Shown piece after piece: positions 32,518-40,150 of a stretch of DNA of 41,398 bases. Source of the stretch: an uncultured Bacilli bacterium (GTDB lineage: Bacteria > Bacillota_I > Bacilli_A > RF39 > UBA660); NCBI GenBank assembly GCA_947627805.1, contig CANQXB010000003.1, positions 1 to 41,398 of the forward strand, read 5' to 3'. Positions within the stretch are counted from its first letter, which is position 1; each line of letters begins with the position of its first letter. Under the pieces are notes generated by a model. That model did not search any database and had not been told where the DNA came from. It saw only the letters and a program-made list of their open reading frames with translations. A program made the translations under genes and the position numbers.

Positions 32518-34050
32518 ATGAAGAAATTAAAATTATTAATATTTACACTTTTAAGTTTAACCATCCTACCAAGTTTAATTTATGCTGCCAGTGGGACAGT
32601 AACTATAAGTGGTACTAATACAGTTGTTGTCGGAAATAAAGTAACGGTAACTGTCAATTTATCAAGTAGTGTAGCCATTGGTAGTTGGGAAATGCAAATT
32701 GGTTATGATAAAAAATATTTGCAACTAACTAGTACTAATGCAGAAGGTAATGGTGTTAAAATGGCTAATTCTTCGGCAACTGGTGTTAAAAGTAAAAAAT
32801 ATACCTTTACTTTTAAAGCTTTAAAAACTGGTTCAACTAAGATTTCTGTTGATATGTATGATGCTTATGCTTATCAAGATTTTAGTGAATTATCTTTAAG
32901 TGCCAGTGGTAAAACCATTAATATTATTACTCAAGAAGAATTAGAAGCTAGTTATTCTAAAGATAATGATTTAAAAGAGTTAAGTGTGGAAGGCTTTGAA
33001 ATAACTCCCGCCTTTAGTAAAGATAATTTAAATTATAAAGTAGTTGTCCCAGAAGGAACAACAAGCATTAATGTGATAGCTACTCCTAATGATAGTAAAT
33101 CTTCTGTAACCGGCGCGGGAACAGTTGATGTATCAGAAGGCGCTAATACGGTAAATATTGTGGTAAGAGCAGAGAATGGTAGTGAAAAAACTTATACCTT
33201 AGTAGCGGAAGTAATTGATGAGCATCCCATAAATGTCAGTGTTGGTAAAGAAAATTATACAGTTATTAAAATAAGAGAAAATTATACTTGTCCTGAGCTA
33301 TTTATGGACAGTGAATTAGAAATAGATGGTTTTAAAATACCAAGTTGTAATAATGAAAAATTAGGTTATGATTTAGTAGGACTTAAAAAAGAAGATGGAA
33401 CAGTTGAAAGTTTTATTTATCAAAATGGTAAATATACTAAATATAATGAGGTAACGGGAACTTCTTTAAAAATTGTTATTTTAGATTATGATGGTACTTT
33501 ACCAGGTCTTTCAAAATCTTCTTCTATGATTGCTGGTAAAACTTATGCGGCTTTAAATTATAAAGATAATTCTAAATTTTATGTTGTTTATGGTATGAAT
33601 GTAGCAACTGGTGAAAAAAATTTCTATTTATATGATACCATAAATGATACTTTAACATTATATGATGATGCGCAAGTTCAAGATTTAATGAAAACTAATC
33701 ATATTTACATGTATATAATTATTGCTTTCGGAGTGGCTTTACTTCTTTCCTTTATTTGTATAATTAGAATGAGTAAAAAGAAAAAAATAGTTAAAGAAGA
33801 TAAAAAAGATAAAAAAGAAATTCCTAAAGAAGATAATTTAATTAAAGAAAAAACACCAAAAGAAGTAAAAGATAAGAAGAAAACTAAAGAAGTAAAAAAA
33901 GAAGAATCAAAGAAAGAAGAGAATAAAAAAGAAGAAGTTAAAGATAAAAATGCGATTGAAGAAATAAATGATAATGAAGATGATGAAACAGAAACTTATT
34001 ATTTATTTGAAAGTGACCGTAAAAAGGCTCATAAGAAAAAACAAAATTAA
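32518..34050 (+). CDS. Membrane-anchored cohesin-domain surface protein
   Basis: The 510-residue protein has a signal peptide (1-23), a cohesin-like beta-sandwich (about 25-140: VTVTVNLSSSVAIGSWEMQI, YDKKYLQLTS, KYTFTFKALKTGSTKISV), and a cadherin-like beta-sandwich domain of the kind common in surface proteins (about 157-235: LKELSVEGFEITPAFSKDNL, YTLVAEV). An unassigned region follows (240-395), then one membrane helix (about 397-418) and a long Lys/Glu-rich cytoplasmic tail. It therefore displays a cohesin outside the cell. AGGAGG lies before the ATG, 9 bp after the dockerin gene, so the two are co-expressed. It is not an LPXTG or S-layer anchor; tethering is by the C-terminal helix. Confidence 0.82.
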   Translation: MKKLKLLIFTLLSLTILPSLIYAASGTVTISGTNTVVVGNKVTVTVNLSSSVAIGSWEMQIGYDKKYLQLTSTNAEGNGVKMANSSATGVKSKKYTFTFKALKTGSTKISVDMYDAYAYQDFSELSLSASGKTINIITQEELEASYSKDNDLKELSVEGFEITPAFSKDNLNYKVVVPEGTTSINVIATPNDSKSSVTGAGTVDVSEGANTVNIVVRAENGSEKTYTLVAEVIDEHPINVSVGKENYTVIKIRENYTCPELFMDSELEIDGFKIPSCNNEKLGYDLVGLKKEDGTVESFIYQNGKYTKYNEVTGTSLKIVILDYDGTLPGLSKSSSMIAGKTYAALNYKDNSKFYVVYGMNVATGEKNFYLYDTINDTLTLYDDAQVQDLMKTNHIYMYIIIAFGVALLLSFICIIRMSKKKKIVKEDKKDKKEIPKEDNLIKEKTPKEVKDKKKTKEVKKEESKKEENKKEEVKDKNAIEEINDNEDDETETYYLFESDRKKAHKKKQN

Positions 34051-34068
34051 TTTATAATGTTAAAAAGG

Positions 34069-34089
34069 TGAGAGAAATCTCATTTTTTT
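34069..34089 (+). terminator. Terminator of the dockerin-cohesin unit
   Basis: TGAGA/TCTCA closed by a GAAA tetraloop, then seven T. Confidence 0.85.
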
Positions 34090-34192
34090 AAAATTTTAAA
34101 AAAATAAATTTGCAAACTAAGAGAAGTTAACTGGTTAATTTAAGTAGTGAATGAATTAATAAAATTTTAAAAATAATAAATATCCCTATAAA

Positions 34193-34221
34193 TTGCAATT
34201 TAATTGATAATAATATATAAT
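34193..34221 (+). promoter_or_regulatory. Promoter of the glycopolymer locus
   Basis: TTGCAA, a 17-bp spacer and a perfect TATAAT, 17 bp before the start codon of the first gene. Confidence 0.75.
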
Positions 34222-34238
34222 GGAAATAGGTGGTTTTA

Positions 34239-35294
34239 ATGAATTTGATTGTAAATGGTCATAACATTTTTGAAATATTAATTGTCACTTTTTTAACCAG
34301 TTTAGTTTTAGTACCTATTACAATGAAACTTGCCCACCATGTAGGAGCAATGGATGTACCTAATGAAAGAAAAATTCATAAAGTGCCAATTCCAAGACTT
34401 GGAGGACTCGCCATTTTTGGTTCTTTTCTTTTAGGTTATATTTTATATGGTGAAGTAACAACTCAAATGTTATCTATTTTAATTGGTTCATTTTTAATTG
34501 TTTTAGTTGGAATATTTGATGATATTAAATCTATTAGAGCTTTATATAAATTTATAGTGCAATTAATCGCGGCGATTATTGTAGTTGTTTATGGTAAAAT
34601 ATATTTTACAGAAATAACTTTTTTAGGATTAAAATTAGAGTTTAGTTTATATGTGAGTTATTTTTTATCGATATTCTTTATTTTAGCTATTTCTAATGCC
34701 ATTAATTTTATTGATGGCATGGATGGTTTATCTAGTGGTATAAGTTCAATCTATTTTTTAACTATTGCCATTATTGCTCTTTTACTTAATAGATTAGATG
34801 GTTTAGATATTATTTTATCAATTATTATGTTAGGTTCTACTTTAGGTTTTTTAGTCTTTAACTTTCCTCCAGCCAAGACCTTTGTGGGTGATAATGGTAG
34901 TGTTTTCTTAGGATTTATTATTTCCGTAATTGCTTTACTTGGTTATAAAGTAGCCACTCTTACTTCTTTAGTTATTCCCATAACTATTTTAGCTATTCCT
35001 GTCTTTGATACTGTCTTTGCCATTTTAAGAAGACTTATTAAACATAAAAATATTGCGACAGCCGATAAAGAACACTTTCATCATCAACTTTTAAAAATGA
35101 AATTTACCCCTAGAGTAAGTATAATTATTATTTATTTAATTAATATTATGTTTGCAGTAATATCTATTTTATATGTTATTGGCGACTCTAAAGATGTCAT
35201 TATTTTATATTTAGTGGCGGCCCTTTTAGTTTTATTTGTTGTTTTAAAAACTGATATTTTATATGACCATAAAAAGAAGAAAAAGGTAAAATGA
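34239..35294 (+). CDS. tagO: Undecaprenyl-phosphate N-acetylhexosamine-1-phosphate transferase (TagO/WecA-like)
   Basis: This enzyme transfers a sugar-1-phosphate (usually GlcNAc) to undecaprenyl phosphate, the first step in teichoic acid or other wall polymer synthesis. ATG 34239 (MNLIVNGHN) is chosen, with AGGTGG upstream; a GTG at 34230 is within that RBS. The 351-residue protein has about ten membrane segments. Family motifs are MDVPNERKIHKVPIPRLGG near residue 35, FDDIKSIRALYKF, NAINFIDGMDGLSSG, PPAKTFVGDNGSVFLGF and the HFHHQLLKM loop near 285. The gene heads a run of closely spaced surface-polymer genes reaching the window end. Confidence 0.93.
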   Translation: MNLIVNGHNIFEILIVTFLTSLVLVPITMKLAHHVGAMDVPNERKIHKVPIPRLGGLAIFGSFLLGYILYGEVTTQMLSILIGSFLIVLVGIFDDIKSIRALYKFIVQLIAAIIVVVYGKIYFTEITFLGLKLEFSLYVSYFLSIFFILAISNAINFIDGMDGLSSGISSIYFLTIAIIALLLNRLDGLDIILSIIMLGSTLGFLVFNFPPAKTFVGDNGSVFLGFIISVIALLGYKVATLTSLVIPITILAIPVFDTVFAILRRLIKHKNIATADKEHFHHQLLKMKFTPRVSIIIIYLINIMFAVISILYVIGDSKDVIILYLVAALLVLFVVLKTDILYDHKKKKKVK

Positions 35295-35302
35295 GGTAAT
35301 TT

Positions 35303-37501
35303 ATGCAAAATTTAAAAAAATTATTTTCTCAAGAAATGTTAATTAATTATGTCTTTATTTTTTATATTTTATCAATCATTTTAGATTTGCATTTATTTTA
35401 TAATAGTATATCTACTTTAATAAGAGTGGTAATTATTACAATTTTATTTTTAATAATCTTCATTTTTTATAGTAATAAAAAAGAAAAGAGGCTATTAATT
35501 GCTTATTTTTTAGCTTTAAGTGTTTATATTATTATGCACTTAATCAATGTAAATAATTTTAAAGTTAGTTTTATTACGCATTACAGTAATTTAGATGAAC
35601 TATTATATTTTTGGAAAATGTTAATGAATGTTTTTCTTATTTTTATAGTTTATAAATTAAATATTAATAAAGATAAGTTTTATAAATTAATTACTTTAGC
35701 GGCCTTTTTAATTTCTAGTAGTATTGTCATTAGTAATTTATTTAAAATAGGTTATACTTCTTATGATTTTATAAGACCTAAGTATAGTATTTTTAACTGG
35801 TTTCAATTTAAAAATATTTCTTTTGTAACGGCTTCCACTAAAGGATATTTTCATTTAACTAATCAAATTTCCGCTATTTTAATTTTATATTTACCTATTT
35901 TATTTATTTATTTAAAAGAAAAAATTACTTTTAGTAAAGTTATTACAATAATCTTAGTTTTAACATCTCTTTTTATGTTAGGAACAAGAGTATCTAATTA
36001 TTCACCATTTATTATTTTGTTAATTACCTTTATTGCTACTTTAATAGTTTCTCTTTTAAATCGTCAATTTTCGAAAGGCTTTATGCTTTTATTAGTTTTA
36101 TTTGGTCTATATTCTTATACTTTATATAGTAATTCACCCCTTTTAAGTCGTAATCTTTATTATGATACTTTATTTAAAGAAAAAGAATTAAGTAAAGATA
36201 GTAAAGAATACCAAGAACTAGCCAGTAAAAAATTAAGTGATTTAAGCAATGAAGAATTACATACTTATTTAGGTTATTTTAATATTGATGAAGATTTTTA
36301 TAATACTTATTATCCTTTAGAAAAAGACCGTTTATTTTATGAAAATTATTTAAGTTTAAATACTTTAAAAATAAATGATACTAGATTTTTAGAAAAAAAA
36401 GTTATTGAAAGAGTTAAAGAATTAAATGATAATAAATTAGATACCTATTTGGGAATCGGCTATGACAGAGTTATTAATATTTTTAATATTGAATCTGATT
36501 ATGTTATGCAATATTATGCTTTAGGAATTATAGGGGTAATCCTTTTACTCGGAGTTAACATTGTTCTCATCTTATATATGGGCTTTAAAATGTTATTTAA
36601 TTTAAAAAAATATTTTACTTTGGAAAATATTTTACTTTTATTTAGTATTAGTTATTATCTTTTAGCATCCTTTTTTACCGGGAATATTTTAAATGCTATT
36701 AGTACCATTATTCCGGTGTCTTTGGTAATAGGGTTTGCTTTAAGTAATTTAAAAAAAGAAAAGTTAGAAGATAATGAATATTATTTAGGCTTTAAAACAA
36801 GCACTAAAAGTAAAGAAGAAATTTTAGATAAGATTTTTAAAAGTTCAAAACAAAATATCATTTATAATATTAATCCTTTAATTATTATGAATTTTTTCCA
36901 TAATGAAAAAGTAAAAGAAGAAATTAATAAAAGTGAATATAACATTCCTGATGGTAGTGGTATTGTTTTAGCCTCAATGCTTACCAGTCATAATATTAAA
37001 AAAACTATTCCAGGTGTGGAATTTATGGAAGATATCTGTAAAAAAAGTATGCAAAATAACTATAAAATTTATTTATATGGTAGTAAGGAAGAAAGTGTTA
37101 AAAAAACAAAAGAAGTTTTAGAAAAAAAATATAAAAAAATTCAAATAGTTGGGTGTCTTAATGGTTATAATAAAGATAAGAAGAAAGATGCTAAGAAGAT
37201 AGCCTCAAGTAAATGCGATATTCTCTTTGTCGCTTTAGGTAGTCCAAGCCAAGAAGAATTTATTATAGAGAATAAAGAATTATTTAAAGATATTAAAATT
37301 ATTATGCCAGTAGGAGGTTCTTTTGATGCTTTAAGTGGTAATGTTAAAAGAGCTCCGAAGATATTCCAAAAGTTAAAAATAGAGTGGTTATATCGCATGA
37401 TTAAAGAGCCTAAAAGAATTAAAAATTTATTTTCTTTAATTAAGTTTGGTTTTCTAGTATTATTAGGTAATTTTTGGTATAATAGAAAAGTAATGAAATA
37501 G
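35303..37501 (+). CDS. Fusion of O-antigen-ligase/polymerase-like membrane protein and TagA/WecG/CpsF glycosyltransferase
   Basis: The 732-residue protein joins two usually separate activities. Residues 1-475 contain about eleven hydrophobic segments and a large extracytoplasmic loop (about 265-395), the layout of O-antigen ligase/Wzy-like polymerases, though motifs there are weak. Residues 483-732 form a TagA/WecG/CpsF domain: NPLIIMNFF, IPDGSGIVLA (catalytic Asp, near 548-557), ALGSPSQEEFI, MPVGGSFDALSGNVKRAP and EWLYRMIKEPKR. TagA adds ManNAc to GlcNAc-PP-undecaprenol, which fits the TagO-like gene just upstream. The reading frame runs through without interruption. Its stop (TAG) overlaps the RBS of the ABC permease. 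Confidence 0.85.
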   Translation: MQNLKKLFSQEMLINYVFIFYILSIILDLHLFYNSISTLIRVVIITILFLIIFIFYSNKKEKRLLIAYFLALSVYIIMHLINVNNFKVSFITHYSNLDELLYFWKMLMNVFLIFIVYKLNINKDKFYKLITLAAFLISSSIVISNLFKIGYTSYDFIRPKYSIFNWFQFKNISFVTASTKGYFHLTNQISAILILYLPILFIYLKEKITFSKVITIILVLTSLFMLGTRVSNYSPFIILLITFIATLIVSLLNRQFSKGFMLLLVLFGLYSYTLYSNSPLLSRNLYYDTLFKEKELSKDSKEYQELASKKLSDLSNEELHTYLGYFNIDEDFYNTYYPLEKDRLFYENYLSLNTLKINDTRFLEKKVIERVKELNDNKLDTYLGIGYDRVINIFNIESDYVMQYYALGIIGVILLLGVNIVLILYMGFKMLFNLKKYFTLENILLLFSISYYLLASFFTGNILNAISTIIPVSLVIGFALSNLKKEKLEDNEYYLGFKTSTKSKEEILDKIFKSSKQNIIYNINPLIIMNFFHNEKVKEEINKSEYNIPDGSGIVLASMLTSHNIKKTIPGVEFMEDICKKSMQNNYKIYLYGSKEESVKKTKEVLEKKYKKIQIVGCLNGYNKDKKKDAKKIASSKCDILFVALGSPSQEEFIIENKELFKDIKIIMPVGGSFDALSGNVKRAPKIFQKLKIEWLYRMIKEPKRIKNLFSLIKFGFLVLLGNFWYNRKVMK

Positions 37502-37508
37502 GTGAGTT

Positions 37509-38291
37509 ATGAAAAATATCATTTATAGTTTAAAAAAATATAAGTTTTTACTTTATGAACTCGTTTCTAGAGACTTTAAAGTTAAATACAAAAGAAGTGT
37601 TTTAGGGGTATTATGGAGTTTGCTTTACCCCGTTTTAACAATGTGTGTTATGGCTTTAGTATTTTCTAATATGTTTAGAGTTAGTATGCCAGGAGTAAAT
37701 TATTTAGTTTATTTAATGAGTGGTCTTATTATCTTTAACTACTTTAGTGAAGCTTCAAATTTAGCTATGAGTAGTGTCGTAGGTAATTTCTCCTTAATTA
37801 ATAAAGTTTATATTCCAAAATATATATTTCCTTTATCTAAATGTATCTTTGTCGGAATTAACTTTCTTTTAACTTTAATTCCTTTATATGCCATTATTCT
37901 TCTTACGGGAACCGGTCTTAATATTTATCATTTATTATTACCATTTGCTTATCTTTGCTTGTTCTTTTTTACCGTTGGTATAGGTTTTATTTTATCGACT
38001 ATTGCCGTTTTCCTTAGAGATATGTTCTATATATATGGGGTAATGCTTACGTTATGGATGTATGTAACCCCAATTATGTATGACTTTGCAATGATTCCAG
38101 CCTCATTCCAACCAATATTTAAATTAAATCCTTTATATTGGATAATCTATTTTGTAAGAGATATTATTTTATATAATCAAATTCCTCCTTTAAATGTTTG
38201 GATTTATTGTGCGGTTTTTGCTCTAGGATTTTTAGGAATAGGAATGTTTGTCTTTAAAAAATATCAAGACAAATTTATCTATTATGTGTGA
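37509..38291 (+). CDS. tagG: ABC-2 type polysaccharide/teichoic acid exporter permease (TagG/Wzm-like)
   Basis: TagG forms the membrane channel of the ABC exporter for undecaprenol-linked wall polymers. The 260-residue protein has six membrane helices. ELVSRDFKVKYKRSVLGVLWSLLYP near residues 14-38 is a hallmark of this family, and TPIMYDF and NPLYWIIYFVRDIIL near 186-216 are also typical. AGGTGAG lies just before ATG 37509, within the end of the previous gene. Its ATP-binding partner follows 7 bp downstream. Confidence 0.94.
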   Translation: MKNIIYSLKKYKFLLYELVSRDFKVKYKRSVLGVLWSLLYPVLTMCVMALVFSNMFRVSMPGVNYLVYLMSGLIIFNYFSEASNLAMSSVVGNFSLINKVYIPKYIFPLSKCIFVGINFLLTLIPLYAIILLTGTGLNIYHLLLPFAYLCLFFFTVGIGFILSTIAVFLRDMFYIYGVMLTLWMYVTPIMYDFAMIPASFQPIFKLNPLYWIIYFVRDIILYNQIPPLNVWIYCAVFALGFLGIGMFVFKKYQDKFIYYV

Positions 38292-38298
38292 GGTTATT

Positions 38299-39066
38299 AT
38301 GAATAAAGATAATATGGTTGAAGTAAAAGATGTTTCGATGCGTTTTAATTTAGGAATTGACAAAGGATTTTCTTTAAAGCAAGGCTTTGTTAATTTATTC
38401 GACCCAAAAATGCGCAAGAAACATAAAGAAGATAAAAAGAAAAATGAATTTTGGGCTTTAAAAGATGTTAGTTTTACCGTTAAAAAAGGCGAAGTTATTG
38501 GCTTTATTGGCAGTAATGGGGCTGGTAAATCAACACTTTTAAAAGTAGTAGCGGGGGTTATGAAACCTACTAAGGGTAAAGTAAATGCTTATGGTAATAT
38601 TTGTCCCATGATTGAACTTGGAGCAGGCTTTGATATGGATTTAACGGCTCGGGAAAACATCTATTTAAATGGGGCCGTTATGGGTTATTCTAAAGATTTT
38701 TTAGATTCTAAATTTAAAGAAATAGTCGAATTTTCCGAACTGGAAGATTTCTTAGATGTACCGGTTAAGAATTTTTCTTCTGGTATGATTGCCCGTCTTG
38801 CTTTTAGTATTGCCACGATTGTGGACCCGGAAATTTTAATTGTCGATGAAATATTATCAGTTGGTGATATTGCTTTTCAAGCGAAAAGTGAAGCGAAAAT
38901 GCTTAGTATGATTACCGGTGGAACCACCGTTTTATATGTATCTCATTCGACTGAATCCATTAAAAAATTATGTGATAAAGTAGTTTGGATTGAACATGGT
39001 GAAATTCAAGATATTGGGGGAAAAGAAGTGTGTGATAAATATATAAAGGCGATGAAAGGAAATTAA
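38299..39066 (+). CDS. tagH: ABC exporter ATP-binding protein (TagH/Wzt-like)
   Basis: This ATPase powers export of the lipid-linked polymer through the TagG-type permease. ATG 38299 (MNKDNMVEVKDVSMRFNLG) is chosen because GAGGT precedes it; an in-frame ATG at 38248 lies inside the permease gene. The 255-residue protein has Walker A GSNGAGKST near residues 73-81, a Q/ICPMIELGAGFDMDLTARENI segment typical of polysaccharide exporters, the signature FSSGMIARLAFS, Walker B ILIVDEI and the His switch SHS. It lacks the long C-terminal extension of Bacillus TagH or carbohydrate-binding Wzt, so it is the short form. Confidence 0.95.
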   Translation: MNKDNMVEVKDVSMRFNLGIDKGFSLKQGFVNLFDPKMRKKHKEDKKKNEFWALKDVSFTVKKGEVIGFIGSNGAGKSTLLKVVAGVMKPTKGKVNAYGNICPMIELGAGFDMDLTARENIYLNGAVMGYSKDFLDSKFKEIVEFSELEDFLDVPVKNFSSGMIARLAFSIATIVDPEILIVDEILSVGDIAFQAKSEAKMLSMITGGTTVLYVSHSTESIKKLCDKVVWIEHGEIQDIGGKEVCDKYIKAMKGN

Positions 39067-39069
39067 ATT

Positions 39070-40149
39070 TTGAAGAAAGTAGTATTTTTTAGTAAAAATT
39101 TAAATATTGGTGGCATGGAAAAAGCTTTAGTAAATTTATTAAATGCTTTAAGCGAATATTATGAAGTAACTTTAGTTTTAGAAGAAAAAACAGGTATTTT
39201 ACTAAAAAGTTTAGCTAAAGATATTCAAGTTTTAGAGTACCAACTTTCCAAGAATAAGATTGCCTTTTTAAGAAAAATAATTAATATGGGTAAAAGAATA
39301 GTTTGGAGTTTAAAGTACTATCATAAATTTGCTTTTGCATGTAATTATGCTACTTATTCTTACATTGGTTCAAGACTTGCTCAAATATCATCTTTAAATA
39401 GTGCTTTATATATTCATAGTAATTATTATGGTTATTTTAAAGAGAATAAAGAAGACTATCAAAATTTCTTTAATAATCACCATTTAAATAAATTTAAACA
39501 TTTAATCTTTGTTTCTAAAGAAAGCAAAGAAGCATTTACAAAAATATACCCAGAATATCAAGATAAATGTGTTATTATTAATAATATTGTGGATTACAAA
39601 AATATTTTAAAAGACTCTTTAGAAAAAGTTAATTTTAAATTTAAAAGAAATGATAAGAATTTTCTTTTTTTAGGAAGACTCGATAATAGTTCTAAAAATT
39701 TTCCTTTATTATTAAATTCCTTTAATGAAGCTCTAAAAAAAGATAAATCTTTAAAACTTTTTATCATTGGAAGTGGACCTGATAAGAAAAATATTGTAAA
39801 ATATATAAAAGAAAAAGCATTAGAAGAAAATATTTTTTTACTGGGGGAAAAGAAAAATCCTTACCCTTATTTAAAAAGAAGTGATGTTTTAATTATGACT
39901 TCTTTTTATGAAGGATTTCCTGTTGTCTTTTTAGAGGCTTTAGTTTTAAATAAGCCTATTATGACCACGGTTATTATGCAAGATAATTATCTTAATATGC
40001 AAAATTATGCAACTTTGTTAGAAAAGAATGAAAAAGATATTGCAAAGAAAATATTAGATTTTAAAAAAGAAAATAAAAAATATTTAATTGATTTTAAGGA
40101 GTATAATTTAAAAATCATTGAAGAAATAAAAAAGTTAGTTGAGGTGTAG
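39070..40149 (+). CDS. Glycosyltransferase, GT4-like (GT-B fold)
   Basis: The 359-residue enzyme starts at TTG 39070 with AAAGGA 9 nt upstream. The N-terminal half shows FSKNLNIGGMEKALVNLLNAL (the acceptor-binding Gly loop) and the C-terminal half shows FLGRLDNSSKNFPLLLNSF, LFIIGSGPDKKNI, YPYLKRSDVLIMTSFYEGFPVVFLEAL. The last is the E-x7-E nucleotide-sugar motif of family GT4. It begins 3 bp after the ABC ATPase gene, so it belongs to the same operon. Donor and acceptor cannot be named; a role in elongating the same wall polymer is inferred. Confidence 0.88.
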   Translation: MKKVVFFSKNLNIGGMEKALVNLLNALSEYYEVTLVLEEKTGILLKSLAKDIQVLEYQLSKNKIAFLRKIINMGKRIVWSLKYYHKFAFACNYATYSYIGSRLAQISSLNSALYIHSNYYGYFKENKEDYQNFFNNHHLNKFKHLIFVSKESKEAFTKIYPEYQDKCVIINNIVDYKNILKDSLEKVNFKFKRNDKNFLFLGRLDNSSKNFPLLLNSFNEALKKDKSLKLFIIGSGPDKKNIVKYIKEKALEENIFLLGEKKNPYPYLKRSDVLIMTSFYEGFPVVFLEALVLNKPIMTTVIMQDNYLNMQNYATLLEKNEKDIAKKILDFKKENKKYLIDFKEYNLKIIEEIKKLVEV

Positions 40150-40150
40150 T

